Source: Rhodococcus ruber
GTDB taxonomy: Bacteria > Actinomycetota > Actinomycetes > Mycobacteriales > Mycobacteriaceae
NCBI RefSeq assembly: GCF_027270735.1
Contig: NZ_JAPWIJ010000002.1
Location: forward strand, 248,001-312,000
Reading direction: 5' to 3'
DNA length: 64,000 nucleotides
The notes beneath the pieces are model-generated. The model searched no databases. It was not told where the DNA came from and saw nothing but the letters and a program-made list of their open reading frames with translations. Each line of letters begins with the position of its first letter. The first letter of the stretch is position 1. The translations under genes and the position numbers were made by a program. Positions 20,225 through 28,513 of this stretch are shown one piece after another.

Positions 20225-20245
20225 CACACGGTGTCGCTGACCGAA

Positions 20246-22762
20246 TCAGGGGTGCAGCGTGTCGATGTCGTGATCGACCGTCACCGCGTGGCCGAGGGAA
20301 TCGGCCGCCGAGTCCACCGAGCCGTGCAGGCTGCCGTCGCTGAACAGGCTCGAATCGCTTTCGGCCTGTCCGAAGACGTTGGAGTCGACACTCGACCAGC
20401 CCGTGCCGGACGCGGTTGCGCTCGAATCGAACGAGCTGGAGTGCTCGAACGATCCCGACGCTGCACCGTTCGCGGCCGAGGAAAGGCTGCCGCCTGCATT
20501 CGCCAGTCCCTCTGCACCGGATTCCAGACCGCCGGTGACGCTGCCCGCTGCCTGGCCACCGATGTCGGCAGCGGAATCAAATCCGCCGGCCGCGGAAGCC
20601 GCAGCGTCCGCACCAGCATCCAAACCCGCACCCACGGTGGACGCGATTTCGCCTCCGAGCGAGGCACCGGTGTCGAGTCCCGCGCCGACGTTCGACGCGA
20701 TCTCGCCGCCCACCGAGGTTCCTGCGTCGACCGCTCCGCCTGCCGTACCTTCGAGGCCGCCGGCGACGGATCCTGCTGCATTCGCAGCTCCTTCGAGCCC
20801 GGCACCTGCAGATGCTGCTGCGTCGATTCCGGTGCTGATGCCGCCGGTCACAGTGCCTTCGAGCCCGGCCCCGGCCTGAGCTGCGGCATCGACGCCGCCG
20901 GTAACTCCGCCCGCTACTCCGCCGGCGATACCGCCACCGAGGCTGCCGAGGCCTGCGAGGCCGCCCGACAAGCCGGCTCCTGCTTCACCCAGGCCTGCGA
21001 GTCCACCGGTCAGGCCTGCACCCACGTTTCCGACGGCTGCGAGGCCACCGGTGACATCCGCACCCACGTTGCCGACGGCTCCGAGGCCACCGGTGACATC
21101 TGCACCGACCTGGCCGAGGCCGGCCAGTCCGCCGGTCAGGCCGGCGCCCACTCCGCCGAGTCCGGCGAGACCGCCGGTCAGGCCCGCACCCACGCCACCC
21201 ACTCCGGCCAGACCGCCCGACAGATCTGCGCCGACTCCGCCCACTCCGGCGAGTGCTGCGTCGACAGTTCCCGTCAGATCGGCTCCGGCGGCCACCGCCG
21301 TATCGATTGCTCCGGACAGTCCTGCGCTCAGTTCGGTTCCGGCACCGAGTACGGCCCCGAGGTCGAGTGCTGCGCTGGTGTCGAGCACCGTCTCGAGGGC
21401 GGTGCCGAGCTGGGCACCGGCGGTCCCGCCGACGCCGAATGCCGCTCCGAGGAGGCCCTCGAGGTTCCCGGCAACTCCACCGGCACCGGCAACTCCACCG
21501 GCCAGGCCGCCTGCAAGTCCGCCCGCGATGTCGCCACCGATGCCTGCACCTGCGCCGAGGACTCCTTCGACTGCGGTGTCGAGGGCAGCGGTCAGGCCGC
21601 CGATCGCGCTGGTGTCCAGGTCGAGTGCCGTTCCCAGGGCGCCGCCGACGACCGCGCCGACGTTGCCGCCCGCAGCCAACAATGCGTCGACGTCGAGGTC
21701 TGCGAGCGCACCGGCGTCGAGGACGGCTCCGAGTGCGGTTCCGATGGATCCCGCGATGGCACCGTCGGCCGCGAACAGCCCACCGAGGCTGCCGCCGACG
21801 CCACCGGCGATGTCGCCGACCAGCGCGCCACCGGCACCGAATGCTCCGTCCAGTGCTGCACCGATATCGGTCGTGAGATCGCCGCCGACGGTGCCGAGGC
21901 CTGCGAGTGCGCCGCCGATTCCTGCGGTCAGAGCGGCACCGAGGTCACCCGCGATGTCGAGTCCGGCTCCGGCACCGAGGACGGCGTCGAAGACTCCACC
22001 GAGCGCCGTGCCGAGCTCGGCTCCGACGGTTCCGCCGACTCCGAAGATCGCGCCGAGCGCGCCGCTCAGCCCGCCCTGGATGTCGGCCAGTGCGCCGAGG
22101 TCGACGGCACCGGTCGCGCCGATGGCGGCGTCGAGAGCGGCCTGCAGTTGTGCGGTGATGTCGCCGCCGATAGCTCCCCCGATGCCCGCGCCGGCTCCGA
22201 GAAGACCGGTCAACGCAGCGCCGAGACCGACGGTTCCGCCGAGCAGACCGTCGAGGTCCAGATCGAGATTGCCACCGATTCCTGCGCCTGCACCGATCAA
22301 AGCGTCGAGGGCACCACCGAATGCGGCACCGAGCTCGACACCGATCTGCCCACCGACCGCGAGCGCTGCGGCGAGTGCTGCCTGCAGGGATGCGGCGATC
22401 TCACCCGTCACGTCGATTCCGCCGGTGAGGCTGCCTCCTGCAGCGAGTCCGCCGCCGGCGACTGCGCCTGCGGCCAGCCCGAGTCCGGCAGACAATCCGC
22501 CGCCGAGGCTCGCTCCTCCGGCGAGTGCGCCCTCGAGGCCTGCCGATCCGCCTGCACCCAAGATGGCCGACAGCTGACTGCCCGCTCCGGCGAACAGGCC
22601 CGACTCGGCGACCAGGGGTGCCACGGCGACGATGTCCGCGTGGGTCACGTCGCCGAGGCCGGCGGCGGCCAGCGTCGTCTCGGGGTTGGCGCAGTAGGCC
22701 GCTGCAGCCTGGTCGTCGCGCAGCAGGCTGAGAATGAAATCGAGTACGGCGTTGGTAGCCAT
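20246..22762 (-). CDS. iniB: IniB, Gly/Ala-rich repeat protein
   Basis: 838 residues from the ATG at 22760-22762 with AAGGAGA upstream; a longer frame to 22909 runs through the promoter and is rejected. The first 55 residues (ATNAVLDFILSLLRDDQAAA, then YCANPETTLAAAGLGDVTHA) match the conserved IniB N-terminal domain of mycobacteria. The rest is low-complexity Gly/Ala/Leu/Val sequence. At about 505-620 it forms regular 16-residue units of the form GGVGAGLTGGLAGLG. The last 60 residues are polar (SADSLGHAVTVDHDIDTLHP). There is no signal peptide. The repeat resembles amphipathic, surface-associating proteins. It is about twice as long as M. tuberculosis IniB. Function of IniB is unproven; co-transcription with dynamin-like proteins suggests an envelope-associated partner. 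Confidence 0.9.
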   Translation of the reverse strand: MATNAVLDFILSLLRDDQAAAAYCANPETTLAAAGLGDVTHADIVAVAPLVAESGLFAGAGSQLSAILGAGGSAGLEGALAGGASLGGGLSAGLGLAAGAVAGGGLAAGGSLTGGIDVTGEIAASLQAALAAALAVGGQIGVELGAAFGGALDALIGAGAGIGGNLDLDLDGLLGGTVGLGAALTGLLGAGAGIGGAIGGDITAQLQAALDAAIGATGAVDLGALADIQGGLSGALGAIFGVGGTVGAELGTALGGVFDAVLGAGAGLDIAGDLGAALTAGIGGALAGLGTVGGDLTTDIGAALDGAFGAGGALVGDIAGGVGGSLGGLFAADGAIAGSIGTALGAVLDAGALADLDVDALLAAGGNVGAVVGGALGTALDLDTSAIGGLTAALDTAVEGVLGAGAGIGGDIAGGLAGGLAGGVAGAGGVAGNLEGLLGAAFGVGGTAGAQLGTALETVLDTSAALDLGAVLGAGTELSAGLSGAIDTAVAAGADLTGTVDAALAGVGGVGADLSGGLAGVGGVGAGLTGGLAGLGGVGAGLTGGLAGLGQVGADVTGGLGAVGNVGADVTGGLAAVGNVGAGLTGGLAGLGEAGAGLSGGLAGLGSLGGGIAGGVAGGVTGGVDAAAQAGAGLEGTVTGGISTGIDAAASAGAGLEGAANAAGSVAGGLEGTAGGAVDAGTSVGGEIASNVGAGLDTGASLGGEIASTVGAGLDAGADAAASAAGGFDSAADIGGQAAGSVTGGLESGAEGLANAGGSLSSAANGAASGSFEHSSSFDSSATASGTGWSSVDSNVFGQAESDSSLFSDGSLHGSVDSAADSLGHAVTVDHDIDTLHP

Positions 22763-22877
22763 CTGGGTCTCCTTGACGAGTGGTACTTCGTGGTTGATCA
22801 CAAAGCTATGCACCGGAGAGCCCCCGCCCAACGGGGCCGATCCCCCTACTACCCCGGGGGTCGCCAGGGGGCTTTCA

Positions 22878-22904
22878 TTAGGGGATCTGAGCGCTTTAGG
22901 GGAT
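22878..22904 (+). promoter_or_regulatory. direct repeats in the iniB/hsp70-like divergent promoter
   Basis: TTAGGGGAT occurs twice (22878-22886 and 22896-22904), 18 bp apart, in the 261-bp gap between iniB and the divergent Hsp70-like gene. GC-rich GGGG/CCCC blocks lie next to it. The repeats resemble the MalT box (GGGGATGAGG), and LuxR/STAND regulators of the MalT type are encoded nearby. The rest of this gap shows no gene; a TAGCTT box on the minus strand near 22807 may serve iniB. Confidence 0.5.
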
Positions 22905-23023
22905 TTCACTCGTTTCGCGCTCTAACCTGCTGTGAGACGTAACGAACAACGAACGCGATCCGACAGTGCGAGTGACGGCAGTACCACTGACGGCTGGGGC
23001 GAGATGAAGGCGGCGACACCACT

Positions 23024-24802
23024 ATGAACGGCAAGAGTGCAGCCTGCGGAATGACAGGGACAGGGCTCGGCATACGTATCGGTTCGGTGACAGCTGCCGC
23101 TGCGCTCGACAACGACCCCGTGACCTCGGTGGTCAAGCGTTCGGCACTCGATCTACGCCCCGGTGCGGCCCCGAGCCTGGCCGAGCTGTGGGACCGATCC
23201 ACGCGCTACCTGATCAGTGGATTCGCCGACCGAGTGGGCGACCCGGTGGAACTGATCGACGACGACGGCCGCAGTCACCGTGCCGAGGATCTGTACGCCA
23301 CCGCTGCTCGCGCACTCGTGGCCGAGGTGTCCGCCGGAGCCGATTCCGCTCCGACCGTCGTCGTCACCCATCCCACCCGCTGGACGGCGTACACGGCCGA
23401 GGTCCTCGGCGAGGCGTTGGACCGCGCAGGACTGGCAGACGTCACGCTGGTGCCCGAGTCCGTTGCCACGATGCGCTGGCTCGAGGTGACTCGCGGAGCA
23501 CAGTCCGACGGCCTCGCAGTGATCTACGACCTGGGTGCCAGCGCCCTCGACGTGACCCTGATGCGGACCGGCACCGATGTAGGCGTCGTCGGCAGCGGCG
23601 TCCATTCGCAGGAATTCGGCGGTGCGCAGTTCGATCACGCGATCATGCAGTACGTCCTCGACACCGTCTCGGGAAGTCAGTCGTTCGAGTTCGATCCGTT
23701 CGACCCCGACACCGTGGGTGCGCTGGTGGAATTGCGAGCCCGGTGCGGCCAGGCCAAGGAACAACTCTCCTACGACACGTCCACCTCGCTCACTGTCGAC
23801 CTACCCGGTCTGCACACCGAGGTTCGCCTGGTGCGCTCCGAAATCGAAGAGCTGGTACGCGCATCACTGCTGGCTTCGGTCGGGGTCGTTCGAGACGCCG
23901 TGGCCGCCGCAGGGCTCGAGGTCACCGACATCGACCAGGTGGTGCTCGTCGGTGGCAGCTCGGCCATCCCCCTCGTCGCCGAGCTCATCTCGTCCGAGCT
24001 GCGTGCGCCTGTGGTGGCAGGCCCGCGCCCGGAACTGACCGTCGCGATCGGAGCCGCGATACTCGGAAGCGACATCGCCGACGCCACCGCGGCGGACAAC
24101 GCAGCATCCCTCGCCGCGATACCCACTGCGTCCGTGGCTTCTGCCGCGCCCATGCCGCGGCCCACCCCGAGACCGGCACCGACCCCTACGGCCGTCCAAT
24201 CCGACGCGGGCATGTCCGGCCGCAAGAAGGCAGGCATCGTCGCCGGATCCGTGGTCGTCCTGGCACTTCTCGCCGGCGGAGGGTTGTCGGTGGGCACAGC
24301 ATTGACCTCCGACAACACCGCTCCGGCCGAATCCAACGCCGAGATCTCGAGTACACAAACACCGGGAACCACCGCAGCGGTGGCGGATGCATCGACGACG
24401 GCGGCCACCGGCGAGAACGGTGCTGCTGCAGTCGGATCCGAGGGCACCCCCACCACGGTCGTCAACGCCGACGGCACGGTGACGCAGATCGATCCCGCCA
24501 CCGGCGCACCGGTCGCCGGATCCCCCGCCCCCGCCGCGGCCCCCGCCGACAACGGTGCAGCAACCGTGCCGACCATCCCGTCGGTCTCGGCCCCGACGGT
24601 GCCCAACTACCAACCGCCTGCTGTGCAGGTCCCCAGCTACCAGCCACCCACGTACCAAGGCCCTACTCTCGGCGACGTCGGCCAAGGTGTGGGCCAGGGC
24701 CTCGGCGGCGTGGTCGGTGGCGTCGGTGACGGGCTCGGCGGTGCGGTCGGTGGCGTCGGCGAAGGTCTCGGCGGAGTCGTCGGCGGCCTGACCGGCCGAT
24801 AA
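23024..24802 (+). CDS. membrane-anchored Hsp70-like protein A
   Basis: 592 residues. Residues 13-360 form an Hsp70/actin-like fold: a phosphate-1 counterpart GIRIGSVTAA (Asp of GIDLGTT absent), THPTRWTAYTAEV aligning with the DnaK VPAYF segment, VPESVA aligning with NEPTAA, YDLGASALDV (168-177, phosphate-2) and VVLVGGSSAIP (316-326, adenosine motif, intact). There is no substrate-binding domain. A Pro-rich linker leads to one membrane helix (about 413-437) and an outer tail rich in Thr/Pro. The last 38 residues repeat GVGxGLGGVVGGVG, like IniB. It starts 261 bp from divergent iniB and is followed 7 bp later by a STAND/LuxR gene. Possibly a sensor rather than a folding chaperone. Confidence 0.82.
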   Translation: MNGKSAACGMTGTGLGIRIGSVTAAAALDNDPVTSVVKRSALDLRPGAAPSLAELWDRSTRYLISGFADRVGDPVELIDDDGRSHRAEDLYATAARALVAEVSAGADSAPTVVVTHPTRWTAYTAEVLGEALDRAGLADVTLVPESVATMRWLEVTRGAQSDGLAVIYDLGASALDVTLMRTGTDVGVVGSGVHSQEFGGAQFDHAIMQYVLDTVSGSQSFEFDPFDPDTVGALVELRARCGQAKEQLSYDTSTSLTVDLPGLHTEVRLVRSEIEELVRASLLASVGVVRDAVAAAGLEVTDIDQVVLVGGSSAIPLVAELISSELRAPVVAGPRPELTVAIGAAILGSDIADATAADNAASLAAIPTASVASAAPMPRPTPRPAPTPTAVQSDAGMSGRKKAGIVAGSVVVLALLAGGGLSVGTALTSDNTAPAESNAEISSTQTPGTTAAVADASTTAATGENGAAAVGSEGTPTTVVNADGTVTQIDPATGAPVAGSPAPAAAPADNGAATVPTIPSVSAPTVPNYQPPAVQVPSYQPPTYQGPTLGDVGQGVGQGLGGVVGGVGDGLGGAVGGVGEGLGGVVGGLTGR

Positions 24803-24809
24803 GTCGACC

Positions 24810-27317
24810 GTGACCAGCATCCGACCCTCCCTCGTCGGCGTCGAACGCGCCGATCGTTTCGTTCGTGATGCCCTCGACACCAAAGGTTTTCATGTTCTCG
24901 TCGGAGTGAACGGGTCCGGTCGCTCTGCGGTTCTCGACGCGATCGGAGCGTCGGTGGAGCCGTATCCCGGCAGTATCGCCGATGCACCGTCGGGCGCGAC
25001 GGTTCTCGTCGACGACGCGCATCTGCTGCCCGAGCAACGGTTGGACGAGATCGCCGCAGCGGCAACTCGATCGGATATCACGCTGATCGTGGCAACCGCG
25101 CCGCGCGAGTTCGATTCTCGCATCGAGAAGTTGATCGCGTCCGCCGGTTCCGGTCGACTGACCCTGGTTCCGCTGGACAAGACGTCGATTGCCGCACGAG
25201 CTGCCGCCACCGCGCGTCCCGTCTCTGCGGCGCTGGCCACTGCAATCGCAAAGTCCACCGGGGGAATTCTCGCCGCTGTCGACGCGGCTCTTGCCGCGCT
25301 CGGCGCAGAAATCTCCGACCCGGCACCCCTGCGAGCGGTCACCGAAGCCGTTGCGGCGCAGCATCGCCGGATGTTGCTCGACACCACCGACGACACTCGG
25401 GCGCTGCTGCTCGCAGCTCGGTTCGGCATCGCTCCCGAGCCTGCGACGGCCGCGCAGCTCGTCGCGCGGCCGAACGAGGTCGAATCTCTTGTCGACCTCG
25501 CCTCCAGCTCCGGTGTGCTCGACGCGACCGGCGCGTTGATTCCGGCCGCCGAGGCTCCTTTGACCGAGCTGATCGGCGACCGGCGCTGCCGCATCCTGCT
25601 CGATTCCGTCACCGCCGTCGCCGCCCGGGCCCGCCTGCTCGACGCCACCGCCGCGCGTGCGCTGGCGCAGCGCGGCGTCGTACATGCCGAATTGGCCGAT
25701 TTTCTCGTACAGCAGGCAGATTCGGCGTCGATCGAGACTGCGGGCGCGTTGTACGACGCGGCTGTCGACGCGGGGTTCGATCCGGCGGTGCTCGCTGCCC
25801 GGCGGTCCGAGGTCGCGGCCGCCACCGGCGACTTGGACCAGGCGGGGCGCTACGCCGATGTGGTACTCGACAGCGCCGCCGCCTGCGATTCCGCAGATCT
25901 GCGGACGGCGGTTCGGGTCTCGGCCTCGATTGCCGCGCAGCGCGGAATGCTCTCGCGCAGTGCGCAACTGTTCACTTGGCTCGGCGCGGATCGACTCGGG
26001 CCCGATGCAGTGTGGGCTGCTCTGTCCGCTGCCGCAGCCGGTGACCGCAGTGCCGCAGACCGGTCGATGACCGCCGTGTCCGCGCTTGCGCCGACGTCGA
26101 GCACCGCGTCGGGCACCTTGCTGGTGGCAGGCGTGCTTGGGTCCATCGATTCCCGCAGTGCAGCCGCATCGAGCGCTGCTGCACACTCGTTGATGCGCGC
26201 AATGTCTTTGACCGGCAACGTGTCCGATCGTTCGTGCGCCACCGATACCGCCGCGGCCGTCGCGGCCCTCCATGCACTGCACTGCGGCGACCTCGCCCGC
26301 GTCGATTCCATCCTGGCGCGGGCTCTGCCCGAACGGCGTCCGGGATCCGAGGCACATACCCGACTGATCCTCGTCGGGGCCTGGGCATCGATGCTGCGGG
26401 GCGATGCAGCCGAGGCGGGCTCTGCACTCGACACCCTCCGGATACCGATGTCGCACATGCGCAATCAGCTCTTCCTGCAGGCGATCCGGGTGGGTCTGGC
26501 TCGCAGATCCGGTGATGCAGGGTCGCTGATCACGGCATGGACCGGCGCACAGAACGTCATTGCCGAATACTCTGCAGATCTGTTCGCACTACTGCCCTTG
26601 GGCGAATTGCTCTTGGCTGCAACGCGACTCGGCCAGGTCGACCGCGTCGAACATCTCGTGGCGCAGGCCTCCGAGCTACTCACAGCGCTCGGAGATCCGC
26701 CCGTCTGGGCCTCGGCGCTGCACTGGTATCAGGTTCAGGCGGCCATCGTGGCCCAGACTCCCGACGCGCTGGTGCCGCACGCCAAGGCTCTCGCAGCAGC
26801 CGCGCCGACACACCCGTACAGCGCCGCCCTCGCCGCGGCCGGTCGCGCCTGGCTCGGTGTATTGCAGGGCAGGCCCGACACGACCGAAGTGGAGAACTCG
26901 GCACGTACGTTGACCGCGTTCGGACTGCCCTGGGACGGAGCCCGATTGGCGAGCGAGGCCGCGCTGACCGTCACCGATACCGCCACCGCAACCGCACTGC
27001 TGCACATCGCCAGGTCATTGCGTCAGACCGCCTCGCAGCCGCCCAGCTCGCAGCGACGCGACAGTCCTGGAACCACGCCGACTCCGACTGGTTCCCTGAG
27101 CGAACGCGAGGCCGAGGTCGCCGAATTGCTCGTGCTCGGAGTCACGTACCGCGAGCTGGGCAGCCGTCTCTACATCTCCCCGAAGACCGTCGAACATCAT
27201 GTGGCTCGAATACGGCGCAGGCTCGGAGCCGAGTCTCGTTCGGAGCTCATCTCGATGCTGCGAGCGATGGGATACGGAGGCTCCACCAGCACAGCTGTCG
27301 GCACTGTAACTGTGTGA
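24810..27317 (+). CDS. LuxR-family STAND/LAL-type transcriptional regulator (IniR-like candidate)
   Basis: 835 residues from a GTG, 7 bp after the Hsp70-like gene. The N-terminal ATPase domain has GVNGSGRSA at 32-40, a Walker A with Arg in place of Lys, and VLVDDAHLLPE as Walker B. A long helical-repeat (TPR-like) middle follows, and the C-terminus is a LuxR HTH: SEREAEVAELLVLG, SPKTVEHHVARIRRRLG. In M. tuberculosis the 832-residue Rv0339c (IniR type), which controls iniBAC, sits in the equivalent neighbourhood, so this protein is a good candidate for the iniB regulator here. The other candidate is the regulator at 40270-42864. The Lys-to-Arg change leaves ATP hydrolysis in doubt. Confidence 0.85.
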   Translation: MTSIRPSLVGVERADRFVRDALDTKGFHVLVGVNGSGRSAVLDAIGASVEPYPGSIADAPSGATVLVDDAHLLPEQRLDEIAAAATRSDITLIVATAPREFDSRIEKLIASAGSGRLTLVPLDKTSIAARAAATARPVSAALATAIAKSTGGILAAVDAALAALGAEISDPAPLRAVTEAVAAQHRRMLLDTTDDTRALLLAARFGIAPEPATAAQLVARPNEVESLVDLASSSGVLDATGALIPAAEAPLTELIGDRRCRILLDSVTAVAARARLLDATAARALAQRGVVHAELADFLVQQADSASIETAGALYDAAVDAGFDPAVLAARRSEVAAATGDLDQAGRYADVVLDSAAACDSADLRTAVRVSASIAAQRGMLSRSAQLFTWLGADRLGPDAVWAALSAAAAGDRSAADRSMTAVSALAPTSSTASGTLLVAGVLGSIDSRSAAASSAAAHSLMRAMSLTGNVSDRSCATDTAAAVAALHALHCGDLARVDSILARALPERRPGSEAHTRLILVGAWASMLRGDAAEAGSALDTLRIPMSHMRNQLFLQAIRVGLARRSGDAGSLITAWTGAQNVIAEYSADLFALLPLGELLLAATRLGQVDRVEHLVAQASELLTALGDPPVWASALHWYQVQAAIVAQTPDALVPHAKALAAAAPTHPYSAALAAAGRAWLGVLQGRPDTTEVENSARTLTAFGLPWDGARLASEAALTVTDTATATALLHIARSLRQTASQPPSSQRRDSPGTTPTPTGSLSEREAEVAELLVLGVTYRELGSRLYISPKTVEHHVARIRRRLGAESRSELISMLRAMGYGGSTSTAVGTVTV

Positions 27318-27376
27318 GGGCCCGAAGCGACATAACGACCGACCACCGGTAACCGATCAGAACAGGTAGCGCCACA

Positions 27377-27410
27377 CATGACCGAGCAGCCCGCATGACC
27401 GAGCAGCCCG
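27377..27410 (+). repeat. 17-bp tandem duplication across the start codon
   Basis: CATGACCGAGCAGCCCG occurs twice with no gap (27377-27393 and 27394-27410). Both copies contain an ATG. The upstream one opens a 6-codon frame (MTEQPA) whose TGA overlaps the second ATG. Confidence 0.95.
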
Positions 27411-28513
27411 GCGGGGCGAGTATCGGCACACCGGACGTCGGCCTCTATCTGGACGACGAACGTGCCGTCGCCGCTGTGTCGCATCCCATTTCTCCCGGAC
27501 CCTCGCTGCACCTGGCGTCGCTGCACTCCACCGTGCTCAACACTCACTCCGACGGCACCGTCTCCCTCGGTGACGCAACCGACGCCGATTCGGAGGCGTA
27601 CACGCATTTTCTCGACTCCCTCGCCGACGGAGTCGGCGTCACCGGCAGCAAGGGCACCGTCCATCCCGCCGAGCAGCTGACGTCGATGGCCCTGTTGTGC
27701 CTGCTCACCGAGGTGGCATCGTCGATCCATCTGCAACCCGGCGACCTCGCCGCGGCCGCCACCTACCCGGCCCGCTGGACGGCCGAGCAGGTCTTCGCAT
27801 TGCGCTCGGCGATGAATGCGCACGGCCTCGCGCACGTGTCGCTGGTGGCCGAAGCGGAGGCGCTCGCCGCGTGGAACGCATCGGTGCGAGCAACCCTGGA
27901 GAGCAGGGACACGGCCCTCGCCGCGGCGCGCGGAGCTGCCATTCTGGCCTCGGAATTCCCCGTCGACGCCGTCACCGAGCGCATTGCGGTACTCGCCCCG
28001 ACCCGATCCGACCGTCGCCCACTGTTCGCGGCGGCGGCGTTCGCCTCGGCGTTGACCGTCGGCGCGGCCTTGTTCGCGCTGCAACTGGGAACCTCCACCC
28101 ACACCACTGTGCCCACCATCGGTAACGCCCAGCTGACCCCGCCGACGACGTCTGCCGGGGCCGGAGCCGGTGGCCCGATCGATTTCCCCACCGTCGTCGT
28201 CGAGCCGGCAGCCGAGATCGCCCCCGTCGCTCCTCGTCCGCTGGAAACGACGGAACAGACGAGCCCGACCGAAACCACCGACAGTCCACGACGGGAACCG
28301 GACCCGACCGAGGTCGACACCCGCCCGGCGTTCGAAACACCCGAGAGCACAGACCGCGACGAACCGCGTGAGACCGTCGATCCGGTCGAACCCGAACCGG
28401 TGGTCCCGGTCGACGAACCGGGCGACGAGACCGACGAGACGACCGACCCGGATTCGGCCGAACTACAACCCGTGATCGAGTCACGCGACGCAACGACGGA
28501 GAGAACTCCATGA
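27395..28513 (+). CDS. Hsp70-like membrane protein lacking most of the nucleotide-binding core
   Basis: 372 residues from the second ATG of a duplicated start region. Residues 14-165 align with lobe I of its neighbours (AATYPARWTAEQVFALRSAM at 121-140, VAEAEALAAW in place of NEPTAA). At about 168-185 it jumps straight to the segment that normally follows the adenosine motif (DTALAAARGAAILAS, compare ELTVAIGAAILGS in Hsp70-like A). Phosphate-2, lobe II and the adenosine motif are missing. A membrane helix at about 208-228 and an acidic, Pro/Thr/Glu-rich outer tail follow. It cannot bind ATP like an Hsp70. It overlaps the next Hsp70-like gene by ATGA, so the two products are made together and could form a pair. 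Confidence 0.78.
   Translation: MTEQPGGASIGTPDVGLYLDDERAVAAVSHPISPGPSLHLASLHSTVLNTHSDGTVSLGDATDADSEAYTHFLDSLADGVGVTGSKGTVHPAEQLTSMALLCLLTEVASSIHLQPGDLAAAATYPARWTAEQVFALRSAMNAHGLAHVSLVAEAEALAAWNASVRATLESRDTALAAARGAAILASEFPVDAVTERIAVLAPTRSDRRPLFAAAAFASALTVGAALFALQLGTSTHTTVPTIGNAQLTPPTTSAGAGAGGPIDFPTVVVEPAAEIAPVAPRPLETTEQTSPTETTDSPRREPDPTEVDTRPAFETPESTDRDEPRETVDPVEPEPVVPVDEPGDETDETTDPDSAELQPVIESRDATTERTP

Noticed and set aside
20900-21250. Regular repeats in iniB that could be read as a CRISPR or minisatellite
   Set aside because: The units are about 48 bp, in frame, degenerate at DNA level and encode the 16-residue Gly repeat; no unique spacers.
19676-22942. A 1088-codon open frame on the plus strand opposite iniB and iniA
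   Set aside because: It is an antisense shadow caused by the GC-rich, repeat-rich iniB codons; it has no ribosome-binding site, is full of Cys/Ser/Gly noise, and iniB has a recognised N-terminal domain.
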